Source of the DNA: Pratylenchus scribneri
Lineage: Eukaryota; Nematoda; Chromadorea; Rhabditida; Pratylenchidae
DNA length: 64,000 bases
Direction: 5' to 3'
Assembly: GCA_030063045.1 (NCBI GenBank)
Contig: JAQSEB010000266.1
Coordinates: 1-64,000 of the forward strand
Part shown: positions 1 through 12,966 of the stretch, piece after piece
Position numbering within the stretch: position 1 is the first letter of the stretch
How the letters are laid out: each line of letters begins with the position of its first letter
The notes under the pieces: generated by a model
Databases searched by the model: none
Told to the model about the DNA's origin: nothing
What the model saw: the letters and a program-made list of their open reading frames with translations, nothing else
Position numbers and translations under genes: made by a program

Positions 1-78
1 GAAACATTTTTTTATATTTTCTGAATCAACTTATTTTTTCAAATTTATTTACTCACATCTCATATAACAATTTTGCAG

Positions 79-480
79 ACCCCATTGCTGATTGGCACAC
101 ATCCGACGCCTCAACGGCCATCTGCTTCAAGAAATGACTCAATTAGGACCAATTTGGAAGATGTAAAAGTTGTGCCTCAATTTGAAGGAAACCCACCTTT
201 GGAATTTGGTGCACCTCCGTCATATGAAGAACCCGGAAATGGCCAAAATCAGGCATTAGAGAATATCCCACCTCCCACCTATGCCCAAAGTGTGGCTGGC
301 CTTTCGGCAATTGGCAATGAACAATTTCATCCGGGAATGGTTCAAAATGGAGGAGCGGGAAATGAAGAGGAATGCTATGCCGGCCCAATTTGCTATCACT
401 ACAATTTTGGATATACAACAGATCCAGATACGGAGGATTGCAATCAGCGAAATGAGGGAATAATCCGCAGAAGACAATGA
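79..480 (+). CDS. alpha-arrestin (ARRDC-like), C-terminal exon only
   Basis: This is the last exon of a gene that begins before the window. It opens after a TTTTGCAG acceptor ending at 78 and stops with TGA at 478-480. The first residues (TPLLIGTHPTP) resemble the end of the arrestin C domain, where alpha-arrestins have a conserved I/V-G-T-x-P strand. The tail then carries two PPxY motifs, PPSYEE and PPPTYAQS. In this family (established knowledge) PPxY motifs recruit WW domains of NEDD4-type ubiquitin ligases, so the protein would act as a trafficking adaptor on endosomal or plasma membranes. The exon ends in a basic RRRQ. The arrestin fold itself lies outside the window, so the family call rests on the strand remnant plus the PPxY tail. 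Confidence 0.7.
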   Translation, partial: TPLLIGTHPTPQRPSASRNDSIRTNLEDVKVVPQFEGNPPLEFGAPPSYEEPGNGQNQALENIPPPTYAQSVAGLSAIGNEQFHPGMVQNGGAGNEEECYAGPICYHYNFGYTTDPDTEDCNQRNEGIIRRRQ

Positions 481-3198
481 TCAATTTACTATAGAATATG
501 GATTATATCGAAAAATTTTAAAATTTTTTTAATGCGAATTATATATTATTTTCCTAATATTATTAAAAATTTTCAAATAATCTACAATCTATATTTATTT
601 TATTTCTTATTAAATTTTTAAAATTATTAGTTTTCTTTTAAGTAATAATAAATTTTAAGCAATCTTCTTGAAAGAAAAACCAAAAAATATTCAAAAATAA
701 TTTTATGAATAATTTTATAAAATATTGTTACAAAGAATTTTTATTGCCTTTAAACATAAGAAAAATCTTAAAAATTTCCTGAAAATTTTTCCAAAATTTG
801 TAAAAATTTTATTAACTCATTCATTTCCTAAATCGATTCGGATGAATGCAAGTTGATTGAAATTTTAATTCTTTTTGTTTTTAAATAAAGGTATAAAACA
901 GATGTTGAATTGAGTGAAGAGGCATTGAAAAGGATTTGAGGAGGAAAAAATGAGAAAAAATGTTCAAGAACAAAAACCACAATTGACGCCGTTCTTCTTA
1001 TTCTTTCACAATGAATGTTGTAATTTCTTTTTTTTGTGTTTTTTAAAAAAGAATTTTGAAATTTTATCTAATTAGAGACAAAAAAAGACTATGTATTAAG
1101 TAAAGTCAGTCATTTCGTCAATTTCACAATGATACTTTGCAGTACATTTTTAATTTTTTTTTTATTAATTAAAATGATCATTTTATAAAAAATGCATCGT
1201 TAATTACGCATATAATTGGGGATTATTATTTACCGCATGAAGTAAAAATTAATCAAATTATTCTTATAAAGATGAATTCTACAATTTTTTAATATTGGAA
1301 TTTTATACATATATTGTAAGGCAAAATAGAGTCTCATGCATGTAGCATGTAGCTTGATGCACGTGTTTAAGATACTGATGTTGATTTTTAAAAAAAAAAT
1401 GAAAAATAATTTTGTTTAAATCTCCAAAATAGCAATTTTAATATTCATTTTTTATAAATTTTGGTTTATTTATATTGTAAATGCTAAAAATACTATTTCC
1501 TACAATTTCCATCAATTCATTTTAATTAATATTCGAATGAGTGTGTTTGAATTTGAATTGATGAGTCTGTGAATTATGTTGCATTTTAATATTAATATCT
1601 AATTAACTTTAATTAACAATTCCAAAATTCGATCTACAAATCTCGACAATAAATATGGCAGCAAAACTAATTTTTTAGAAATTTGTCTTTGACTTTTTAA
1701 TAAATATTTTTTTATATTTTAGTTCGCTTTCACGAACAGCCGATATTATCGAAAAAGTCTGATTTTTGCTTTTGCTTTCAAATTTAGCATCGCTATAACA
1801 TATGTATTAGTTCTTTTTCCTCAAAGAAAATTGAAATAGTTGGTTTTCCTTTTGGCAACATATTTGAAAAGCCCAATTAATAATAGCTTTTTTTCCAATG
1901 ACTGATCGTAGACTTGAACTTTGTTCCTTCACGTGAAAATATTAAGCATTTAGGAAATTTCAATTTTGGCCGTCATAAAGCTTCGGATTGGGACAATATA
2001 ATATTTTTTGTTAAAAGATTTCAGATTAAACTATATTATCTTTTATTTGATTTTATCTTAAATTTTAAATGATTAATTTTAATTAATAATAAATTAAGTC
2101 AATTTTCGGATAAAAATAAAAATTCAAAAATAATATTCAAAATAATTTTATGAATAAATTTAAAAAATTGTGTTCTCAGAAAAATCTTTTCAGGCCATCT
2201 TATTCAAATTTGTACACTAGCAACATCCAAATTATCCGCAAGTTTTATTCTCCCAATAAATCTAAACCGTAGCTCCAAAACCACTATAAAGTAAATTATG
2301 GACCCTCAAAATATATTGTCAAAATTTGTTAAAATTCTTTTATTATTTATGAGTAAAATAATGTTTTATTTTAATAAATCATAAATTTAAAAAAATTATA
2401 TTTCTTTTACAATAAAATTGATTAATGAAGAATCTAGCCTTAATATCGAATGTTGATGTTATTTTGAACCGACAAATAGGTAGTACCTTTTGTAATGTAA
2501 GATGAACGATCATATTCAAAAAGAATGAAAAATTGGTAAAATAATACAATACAAAGACTTAAAAATATATCAATTTTACATCTAAATTTTTTGATTCCAA
2601 TCCAATATATTCTCGAAATTTTTCATTCTATTTCGAACCAATCGAATAATTCATGCCAAAAATTGAAAAAAAAAACATCATATGTTTGTAGCAGTTGTTT
2701 CTATTCTTGACAAAATTAAAGAAAAATGAATCTAAGTTCTTCTTTTTCAATTTTTTTCTGAACCAAGGAGCCTTTTCATGTGAATTTCATTTTAAATCCA
2801 ATTGAAACTATATTTTGTTGAACACTTGTTGGTCCAGAGTCCAGAATAATTTTTTGAAGCAATTTTTTCAGATTCACCTGCTGCTGCTCTTGGATTTTAA
2901 AGAAACATTTTAGGCGGATTGCTTTGAAGATTGAAAGAAGAATTTATCAATCAAAAAATTTCTTATTTAGAACGAATGAATTGGCAGGAAAAAGAGAATT
3001 TCCTGGCTAATTTTTAAACAGCTGGTTTCAACTTCAGTTGTTTAATTTTCTCTTTCTTTCTTCATGAGTTCTTCAAAAAATGTCTTTAAAATAAGAATGA
3101 ATCTGATCGATGGTCAATCAAAAGTCAAATATATAAATATTGTGGAATAAGCACATTTTAGTCAGTGTTAAAAATCTGGATGAATTGAAATAAAAAAA
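481..3198. other. AT-rich intergenic DNA, no gene seen
   Basis: There is no open frame with coding character in either strand, only short poly-A/poly-T rich stretches. It holds the 3' flank of the arrestin gene and the upstream region of the saposin-like gene. An AT-rich TATA-like stretch lies near 3129-3140, about 60 bp before the next ATG. Confidence 0.6.
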
Positions 3199-5531
3199 AT
3201 GAAGGTATTTGCTATTCTTTTATTAGCAATTCTCTGGAGCCAGGTAATTTTGGTTCCATCTTCGGAAGATCAATCTTCAACATCCGGAGAAGAAGACAAC
3301 AAAATATTACCATCCAAAAAATTACCATCTATGCGATTATGGTATGCTCTTTGTTGTGGATATATGACAGAGAGCCTTGAGGTGGAAAAGGAGGAATTGG
3401 ATCGTGCAAATGGTTTAATAAAAATACAAAAGAATGTGATTGCAGAAGAACTCCGTTCGGATGATGGAGTAAGCATTATTATTATTATTATTATTATTAG
3501 AAAAGCTCAAAGTCGATACTAGTGTGAGAAAAATTTATGCAGTTTTTGAATGAGATTGGGAATTTTATGCTCATACTAATCGAAAATTAACTTTTTTTTT
3601 AATCAAAAACCAAATACCAGATTTATGCAAAAATCTTGGTTTAAAATCAAATTGAGCTACCCTATTTATCAATTTATTAATAAAAATTATATAATGGACA
3701 AAATTATTTTAAAGGAAATACCAGAAGCAGAGAAGGAAGATGAATCAACCACTTCCGCCCCAACAATAAAAACAACCACTTCGTCCCCAACAACAAAAAT
3801 TACCACTTCGACCCCAATAACAATAATGACTACCACTCCAGCAATAACAACCACTGCTAGCCCAACAATAAGTGGATCGAATCTTGCGGCAAAATGTGAA
3901 AGCTGCAAAATAGCTGCCACATTATATGACAAAGTACGTTTTAAATAAAATTTCTATTTTTTATACATTAGATATTAGATGACCGTTAGAATTTTATGGA
4001 GTTACAAAAAATAATAAATTTATTTGGATACAATCAATATTTCTGATAGGATTTCATTAGACATAACTTTTCTTAATTATAGTCAAAAATTAATAAAAAA
4101 AAAAAAGAATAAAAAATTTTACATTGGCAAAAAAATGAAAATAAAAATATTTCCACCTATTCATCATGTTCAAAAATATGTTTTTTTGAATTGGTGATTT
4201 TAATTTATAGCAGTAAATTTTTGAAACATTAAATTATTTTTTGTTACTAACTTGCCCAAAATTTCGGAAAATCTTTATATAGATAGATAATATTCTATTG
4301 AAAGAATTAAGAATTTAAAAAGTTAGAACTAGACCAAATGTGATATTGTGTGCCATGGCCATAATTCATTTTGTTTTTAAACTCCATAGTCTATATATAA
4401 AATAGTTAATAAATAGAGCTTTGGTTTAAGTTATCCAATTGTAAATTCATCATCCTGGATACTAAAAACCAAATAAATTTATGGTTTAGTTAAAATAACT
4501 GTTAAAAATCATAGCTATTGAAAACTACGATTGATATTTTTAAAATCATAATTTTCGCCATCCTAATTTCCTAAAATCGAAATCTTAATTTCTATTTTCA
4601 GATAAACAATATTGTTGAAGTGGATGGCAAAAGGCTTTTTCAAAGCATGTGCGACCATGATCAAGCCACAAAAGCTGATTGTAAAAAGATGTCGGACAAA
4701 TTGTTTGCTGTTGCACTTGCACCAGTGAAAATCATATTCCATCAAACTTTCCTCTGTGAAACCTTGTTTCCAGTGTGCAAAACGTTTGTTAAAATAAAAA
4801 ATTAATTCTAAATTAATAATTTTGGAATGAATAGTATTTTACTTGCCAAAATAAATATATAACTCAAATAATTATAATTATGTATAATGGATTATAGGTT
4901 TTTCTTCCATTCAAAAACCATATACTTTAAATATAATTTGTCAAACACATCTAATGGGTTTTTTTAAGGTTTAATCAAAATTAAATTGGTATTTAACTTC
5001 TAAAAACGATTTTTGCTTTTTTGGTTCAAATCTTTTGGTTTTATCTAAAGAAGCTAATTTTTAATAAAAAATGCTTCTTTGCCAGATCTATCGATTGTGT
5101 ATAAAGTTTATAAGCTTAGGAATCGGGATAGTAAAAACATGAAGTGTTAAAATTTTTCGCCACTTTCAATACTCTATTCGATGGTTTCAATGTTTTTGGT
5201 AATTTAAATATTCTCATTTTGGATTGGGTTAATGTATTTTTCCATTTAAATTTCAGTATTCCCGGTTCCTGTATGCAGTGTGAATCAGTTATCAGTTTTA
5301 CTGATAATGTAAGTTATAAGTAAGTATTTTTAACCATATACATAAAATGATTTCCAGCTTCTTTCCGCTGTGCAAAAACCAATCGAAACAGTAATGCCAG
5401 ACTTGTTCAAAGAACCAATGCAAAGCAAGGCAATTGCCTTTATGAATTCCTTGTTCGTCGAGATACGTACATATACGAAAGATGATGAAAAAAGCTCAAC
5501 TTGTACCAAATTCTTGAATTGCCAAAATTAA
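3199..5531 (+). CDS. secreted saposin-like protein with two SapB domains
   Basis: Five exons (3199-3468, 3715-3933, 4602-4783, 5257-5308, 5358-5531) join in phase to a 298-residue protein. The 3715 acceptor (TTTTAAAG) is the least certain junction. Residues 1-20 are a signal peptide (MKVFAILLLAILWSQVILV). A Thr/Ser/Pro-rich linker follows. The first SapB-type domain has its cysteines in the order CESCK, MCDHD, DCKKM, LCETLFPVC. A second domain starts with CMQCESV and ends STCTKFLNC but lacks the central cysteine pair. Saposin-like proteins bind or perturb lipid membranes; nematode members are often gut or gland antimicrobial proteins (family knowledge). The Thr-rich linker suggests heavy O-glycosylation. 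The function here is inferred from the fold only. Confidence 0.75.
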
Positions 5532-6238
5532 ATTTTGGCCTAATTTCAAAATAACTCAATTTTACTCGATTTTTAAATTCTGAAATGAAATATTAGTAAA
5601 AAAATAAAGAAATTTTCATTCATTATTTGGAATATAATCAAACACAATTTGATAAACTTATTTTTAATCATTATTTTATATATAATATTTGTCAAAATTT
5701 TAAGAGTAATATGATGAAAGATCACCTCAAAAATTAAATGGGGCATGGCGCATGGTACGATAAAAATAAAAATGAAGGAAAAAGTTTTTCAAGGTTAAAG
5801 TATATTAAAACTGACCCTTAAGCAAAGCATAAATGAATAATGGGAAAATGAGATGTTATCTACTTATGTTTAAAGAATCGGCAATAATATCACTACACAT
5901 TACTTATATGGTTACTAATCTTTATTATCTACAATCGATGAGTGAAAATATTCTCTTTTTTATATTATTTTTATTAATTTCAAGCCTATGTATTTTTCCT
6001 CGATTATTTTATAATTATTATAGTATATTTAAAAATGATAATAAATTCTTTCTAATTTTGAGCTCATTTCTTAATAACAAATTTAAATTTTAACCATTTT
6101 TATTATTTTTATAGCAATTTATCAAGTATAGATTTCAAAAAAAATAAGTTTTTCAAAAATTCTCAATCCTAAATAATTATTCTTCAATTATGTTTTTAAG
6201 AATTCAATTAAAATGATAAAATTTCATGCTCGAAAATA
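5532..6238. other. intergenic AT-rich spacer
   Basis: This is the spacer between the saposin-like and propeller genes. It contains an 86-codon hydrophobic open frame (5833-6093), judged to be chance because of its AT-driven composition and the absence of splice partners or a recognisable family. Confidence 0.5.
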
Positions 6239-9200
6239 ATGCTTTTTATTTTAATTTTGATTTTTCCATTGGCAATATCATTTAAATATTACATTGCTCC
6301 TCCATGGGAAAAATGCTTTACAAGAATAAAATTGCCTGAGGGTAAATATTTATCAAATGTTCGACAATTGAGCAATTTTATTGGCGCAAAAAATTTACAT
6401 TTTAGGTTGGATTTTATATAATAATTAATTTATAAAAATTATTTTCAAAATATTAAGCTTGCAAGATTCACAGAAATTATATTTTGAATCAAACATTGTT
6501 TTTTATGACACAAAATATGGATGTAATCAAGTATGAATTTAATTTTTTTTTAATTTTATATGGAAAAATTTCAGTTTTATTCACTCGAGCACGAACAAAT
6601 TCCTCCTGAACGAATATCGGTTGGCCATGGAGACGTGGAAAATGTTCTATTTATAAATAGTGAAGAAAAGTTGGCTTTGATTTCATCGAACAATAAAATT
6701 ATGGATAAATTTTTAAACTATTCGTCATTGGCTAAAGGTAAAATCTTTTGCAAATTAAATATCAAATTTGGTGATGGATTGTCATGGAACCCATAAATTT
6801 ATTTAAAAAAAAAAAGATTAAGAAATAATTTATATTTATTTTTAGGAATGGATACAGATTTGTTAATTTTGCCTACTAATGATGAATGTAAACAAGCAAA
6901 ATCGCCCTTGATTGAATATTTGTATGAAAATTGTCGTATTTCTCGTGAATGGAAAGATTCCAAAAAAGAATTAGAATCCATTTGTAATTTAAATATATAA
7001 TATTTAATCCAAAATGTAAGTCACATTTTTTGTTTAGGTAACTTTTGGTGGAACAAAGAATTAATTTACGACAGTTTTGAGCGATTTATTATGCTAAATC
7101 CAAATAAGGATATCTATTTGTATGATTTTGTGACTCAATTGCCTTTGAAAAAATTTATTTCAAATACTAATTTTGATGGATATCATTGTCTATCAAAGGA
7201 TGGGAAAACAATTTATTATATTTCCATCGACTCTAAAATTAGCCAAATTCCTCAAATTTGGAGTATGGATGTAGAAAATGGTGAAAATAAACAACAGGTA
7301 TATTTTTCGGTACTTTTGTACTTTGGGTCCCCTTTTTGGAAGTGCTTGGTCCCTATGGTGTTAGGATTTGGTTAGGGTTTGGGTTTAGGATACTCGTAAG
7401 ATGTTCCTTATCCCGTCCTAACCCTGACTAATCCCAACCCGAAATATGACAAACCAAAGGGGGGAGGGACCAAGCACTTTCCAAAAAAGGGGACCCAAAG
7501 TACAAAAGTACCTCTTTTTCTTTGAATTAAATTTAGTGATTATAAATATTATTATATATTCAAAATTGAAGATGAATAATTTTTTGACCATTGGTAATGA
7601 TTATATATTTTTTTATATCAAAATTTATCGGTTTATCTTAAAAAAATTAGCATCTTATAACTTTAAAATTGTCAATGAAGTTGGAAAAAAATTTTGTGAC
7701 ATTAAATTTATAAATTATTTTGACAACAAAATTCTTTTTTATTTAATAATAATTTTAATTAATTTGTAGTTGACTTCCTCTAATGATTGGAAAGTTGGAC
7801 CGTTGAAGCGTTCACCCAATGGGAATAATCTTGTATTCATGTGCATACCCGGTGGAAATGGAATCCACGAGGAATTGCAACATTTATTGAGGCAATAATC
7901 ATTTATAATTATTTTATAATAGATTTTAAAGCAATCAACCTGCAACATTCAATGCCAGTGCCACTCGAATTTGTACAATTGGTTTAGAAAATGGACCGAA
8001 TAATGTCATTTTTAAGGTCATGAATATATTACAATTATTTAATAAAAATATTTTTATTAGATTGTTGAATTGTCAAGTCCAAAAGAAATATTACCTGATA
8101 TATCCGTGCTCTATCAATTTGCAAATCCTATTTTCTTTTCTGATCAAAAAATCATTTTTAGTGCCCGAAAATTTTTAGGAATTGAATCTAAGATGGATTT
8201 AGTAAAGGTATGTCCAAAATTCTAACAAATTTTCCAATTTATATAAGAAAATAATGGTCAATTTTTATTAATTCAATAAAATTTATTTAACCATATTTTA
8301 TAATTTTTGGGCAGTTTTTTCTGATAATTTTATTTCTTGAAATTTGCATTTAATATAAATCACTTTTATAGATAGACTATTATTCAAATATGGCACTGTT
8401 TATTAGCAATTTGGATGGATCCGATACGGAACAGGTTATTATAAATTATCATAAAAAAATGGCATTTATTAATTTTATACTAATATAATAATGTTCGGGT
8501 TAATGATTATCATCTGCATAAGATTCAGACTTCTATAGTCAAATTTGGGCCTCAAAAAAGGCTTTCTTACTAAGAAATCTTAATTAATATGAAATATGCG
8601 AAAATTGCAAATATTTGACATTTTTAAAATGATGAAATTGTGGAAAAATTTAAATGTTCATTCAAAAATAAATATTTTTAATTTCAAATTAATTTTTCAA
8701 AGATTGTCGATTACCGCGCAATGAATGATTTTCCATTTTATGATTTTGTTAGTGGTCGTTTCACATGGATAAGCAGCAATGGAAAGCACTCTAAACAGCG
8801 CTATATTTATATGGCACAATTCACAAATATAACTGATATATTAAAAGGTTATTTATCAGGGGTGTTGCTCGTCTTGAAAATCACGAAACGAGTATTTTAG
8901 ACGAGTACGAATAGGCCCAAAAACGCGAGTATTACGAGTAATACGAGTACGAGTACGAGTAATTCAAATAAATTTAATTTTAAGTAAAAAAATTTTCCAA
9001 AATTAATAATCAATGGCTAAATTGATCTGTATTGCATAAATAAATGAATAATCAAAAAATATGAGCAAATTGTTTTTGCAAAAATAAAATTAATAATCAA
9101 AATAAATAGCCAAATTGTGGTGTAAAAATAAGAGTTTTTTAAACATTTTCCACTAATAATTTCTTTCTCAAATTGGTTAAAATTTGGCCAGCCGTAGAAA

Positions 9201-12200
9201 AGAGTCTTTCGCTTTCTGCGGACGTGGCCGGTGCTGAGAAATATTTGTTAGCCTATTTGCACAACAATGGCCATTTGATGGCATTTTCCTTGGACCAATA
9301 TGTGAATGGATCGCCTCCAATAGGAATCTTTTTCATTTTTGGATCCAAATTCCAAATAATCAAAAACCTATGAATGAAAAATATCCAATTTGGTTTTAAT
9401 AAACAAAAAAAACTTTATTTTCTGCCTTTTGACGAGCACTAATTTGGGCAGTTAATAAAAATAAAAGGCTATTTTGCTTTTATTTGTATCGGAAAATCAA
9501 TATTTTCATGAAAAATGGGAAAGTGAAGGGTCCCCTCTTCACTTTTCAATACTCGTCCAAATACTCGTTTCGAGGGCCAAAAAACGAGTACGAGTACACG
9601 AGTACGAGTAGGCCCAAAATCACGAGTAATACGAGTAATACGAGTACGAGTACGAGATGAATCAACACCCCTGTTATTTATATAATTTTTTGACATCTAT
9701 TTTTCGTTTTTTTTCTCAAAAAGTGATTTGTCTAAACTAAACTATAACTGGATTTTTAACCTAAACATTATATCAAAAGAGATAAATATCGTTTTTAGAA
9801 AATTATTGTGATAGCATTTAATTTATAGAAAAAATAAAAAATCAGGAAACGTGAATTTGAATCGTAATTTAAAATATTTTAAAAATGGAAATATTTTGTC
9901 ACATTTTTACTTCAGGAAATAATTAATTAAAAATAACTATCACAAAACATATTTTTTAGTTTTCAATTTAATAATAATTATAATTTAATTTGAAATAAGT
10001 ACTTTTAAATGTTGCCAAATAATGCTTAGCTTAAATTTAGAATCTTTTATGAGTTTGCATTTTCAGAGTCTGCAAAGCTGCAATTTGAAATACGAAATGT
10101 AAAGCAACTAACGAATTACGGAAATAACCAGTTTGCAACGCGTCCAATTTTCAGGTAAAAATAAAAATATAATTTTCATATTTTCCAATCGGAATATTCG
10201 TATACAAAATTCTATTTTCAGTGCCGATCATGAATCAATCCTCTTTGAATTAATTAAATTTAAATCATCCATGAATTCTTCTAATAATATCAATGAAAAA
10301 ATGATAAGCGAAATACGAAGAATTCCAATGCCAACAATAAATTTCCAACAAAATTGTGAAGATTTGATAGAGAAAAATGAACTCTACGAATTCTCTTTTT
10401 CAATCCAACAAAAGTCTTTATTAATTAGTTCGGCGTTTGAATTCGCTTTGAATGTCGTCTCCTACGATTCTGAAGGCAGTTTCATATTATATTCAATTGG
10501 ATCAAGTTTACTAAAAAAGAACAAGAAAATTGTGGAAAATGCTATAAAATGGAGAAAGCAGAAAAATTCTTCAATTTTGGAATTGAGAAATTATTTGAAA
10601 GAAAATTTGCAATCAAATGTTTATAAATCCAATGCCCTAGGGCAAATTTTGTATCCTTTGGTGGAAACAAATGGTAAGTTAAATAAAAAAAAATTCAAAA
10701 ATTCGCTTGTTACATTTAATATTGAAAATTAGCTAACTCCTCTGAATTGACTATATGTTACAGCTTCTATGATACCCAAGGACTTGAAAATAGGCTTATT
10801 CGACTCGGCATGATCGATGACCGATATTAAAAACTAGGCAAAAATAATATACCAAAATATATTTGATTTAAACAACGGTTCAGTTTTTAAGTACACGATC
10901 ATACTGTTTTGAAATTTAAAATTTATAGACTAAATCGACCATGTCGTGTCGAATGAACCCATTCTTATTTTTTTTATGAAACTTTGAAGAGTTTCAAAAT
11001 AGCTAGCTCATAACATTTAAATAATTCTGTAATTAGTCAATTTTCGATATTAGTTTTAAAAAATATAATATGAACAAAAAAATTCACTACAATAAGATTC
11101 TAATGATATATTTAAATAAACAAATTTATTAATAAAAATAGTAGTAATTTTATTCTAATTTTCGTTCTTATTTAAAGAAGAATTTTCCACTATTATTGAA
11201 GAAGTTGCTCATATTAAAAATGATAGTATTTGCCAACTTTTATTCATTACAATAAACTCTAAAAAGAACTATGAATTGTGGAGCATTTTGAGTAAAAATT
11301 GTTGGAATGTCTATGATGAAACATTTTGCTATACAACACAAAATAGTCGATGTTCAAAATGGGATAATTGGAAAACGATGAAGGATGGTGGAAATTTGCC
11401 AATGAATAAAATACAAAAATTGTTAAACTTGGAAAATTTTAATTATATTGGCGATTTAGCATTTTCTCTGGATGGCCAAAAAATTGTTTTCGCTGGAAGC
11501 ATTCAACAAAATGAACAAGAGATAAGGTAAATTTTATTTAAATTTTATATTGACTAAAGAAATTTAAACAATTTACTTGATCCTTTTATTTTATAAATTT
11601 GATAGAGCTTTTTTCCTCAGCAAAAAATCTGGGACTTTAATTTTTTATATTTTCCTTTAAAATTTTATTAAATTTTTATCGCACTTTTAATACACCAGAA
11701 TTTTAATTTATATTGATAAATGTGTATTTATTCATAAAATAAAATTATTGCTTCTATTTCTTTTTTAAAAATTTAAATATTAATAGAATAAAAATATTTA
11801 TAGCCCCGAAGACAATGTGATGAACTTTGAATTACCAAAGGAATTGTTTATAATGAATTGGAATGGCACAGAATTGAAACAATTAACAAATTTTAAAGCA
11901 CAAAGTTTTGGGCCAAAATTTTTGCCCATTCCCTTCAACAATTTCATCATATTCAATTCAAATTATGCTAATAATTGCTCTACCAACTATTCACTATATA
12001 TATATGATTTGAATTCAAAGAATTTAGAGAAAATTCAGGTGAGAATAATATTTTTAATAAAATAGTACTAGAGCAATAGTAAATTACAAAATTTTTGAGG
12101 AGATATAAATTGTCCTTAACGAAACCCTAAAGGCTTATTTTTGGTGTTAGATTTTCGTTAGATTTAGGCTTATTAGACAGAATATAATCATAAAGAAATC

Positions 12201-12554
12201 TACGCCACAGGTCATTTAGCCCTAAAATACTAATTTTTTGATATGAAAGTTTTCAATTTATTTTTATTATTTCTATTCATAGTTCCCAGTTCCCATGGCT
12301 AGGGCCTCGCTCTCCGCCAATCTTTCAATATATGTACATAAAAATTCAAATTTTTATACTTTTAGATTTCTATGGGCACAAATTCATCGACTATTTTTGC
12401 TGATGTAATTTCGACTAAAAAAAGTCCAACTCAAATGGCAATAGTTTGGAGTGGAAAAGGAGGAAAAGAATATTGTGCCGATTCTCCATTATGTAATGAA
12501 CAATATGATATATTTTTTGGAACATTAACAATTGATATAAAAAACAATATTTAA
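6239..12554 (+). CDS. secreted TolB/PD40-like beta-propeller protein, 15 exons
   Basis: Exons 6239-6341, 6466-6530, 6575-6737, 6846-6983, 7038-7297, 7770-7891, 7932-8016, 8061-8207, 8372-8434, 8703-8847, 10067-10154, 10222-10673, 11178-11526, 11804-12038 and 12366-12554 join in phase to 867 residues. The N-terminus (MLFILILIFPLAIS) is a signal peptide. Repeated blade-like motifs are visible: CLSKDGKTIYYIS, RSPNGNNLVFMC, FSLDGQKIVFAG, LFIMNWNGTELKQLTNF and LYIYDLNSK. These match the S-x-D/N-G-x-x-I/L-x-F/Y and W/D-x-x-G-x-x-x-x-x-L-T pattern of TolB/PD40 propellers. No peptidase S9 catalytic domain follows, so it is likely a secreted binding protein. The 7892-7931 intron needs a GC donor. The 8848-10066 intron holds an hAT element and the 7298-7769 intron a small MITE. 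The function is unknown. Confidence 0.65.
7309..7512. mobile_element. 204-bp MITE with long terminal inverted repeats
   Basis: The left end GGTACTTTTGTACTTTGGGT is inverted at the right end (ACCCAAAGTACAAAAGTACC), and the inverted arms extend through GTGCTTGGTCCCT. The centre has TTAGGGTTTGGG-type telomere-like runs. It sits in a propeller-gene intron, 11 bp after the donor. The 8-bp flanks agree at 7 of 8 positions. A relative lies at 26056-27577. Confidence 0.8.
8857..9673 (-). mobile_element. decayed hAT transposon with transposase C-terminus
   Basis: The termini CAGGGGTGTT / AACACCCCTG are flanked by a perfect 8-bp duplication TTATTTAT (8849-8856 and 9674-9681), the hAT hallmark. On the minus strand at about 9150-9350 a degenerate frame reads YFSAPATSAESERLFSTAGQ, the hAT dimerisation signature (SERxFSxAG), with an in-frame stop just upstream, so the transposase is dead. 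Both ends carry arrays of ACGAGT-type repeats pointing inward. The element is 817 bp long and lies in intron 10 of the propeller gene. Confidence 0.9.
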
Positions 12555-12714
12555 ATGAAGAAATTTATAGAATGCATGAATCAGTACAAATACAAATACC
12601 AAAATGAGCCATTTTTGTTGATAGAATTAAAAAATGCCACCTATCCAATGGTCCAATTGTGCTTTGATTATATTTTATCAAATTATCTTCTATAATTGTT
12701 CGTTCAACTATAAT

Positions 12715-12905
12715 AAACACTAGCTCAGGCCCTTTTTCTCTATCTTACTCATCTTATCTAAATTCCTTTTCTTATCTCTTTCTTACTCATATTTAAATTC
12801 TTTTTCTTTTTTCTTTCTTACTCATATCTAAATTCTTTTTCTTTTTTCTTTCTTACTCATCTTATCTTAATTCTTTTTCTTTTCTCTTTCTTATTCATCT
12901 TATCT
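12715..12905. repeat. CT-rich tandem repeat downstream of the propeller gene
   Basis: Three to four imperfect copies of a roughly 60-bp CT-rich unit built on CTTACTCATNTNTAAATTCTTTT. No coding potential is seen. Confidence 0.7.
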
Positions 12906-12966
12906 ACGATGTCCCCCGAAACTGGTGATATATTTCCGTATCATCTTCGCCATTCGGGGTTCAGAC

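Noticed and set aside
5833..6093. 86-codon hydrophobic frame that could be a small membrane protein
   Set aside because: Its Phe/Leu/Ile/Tyr/Asn content is what AT-rich DNA gives by chance. No splice partner or family.
9173..9373. 66-codon plus-strand frame in the hAT element
   Set aside because: It is the antisense shadow of the hAT transposase dimerisation domain.
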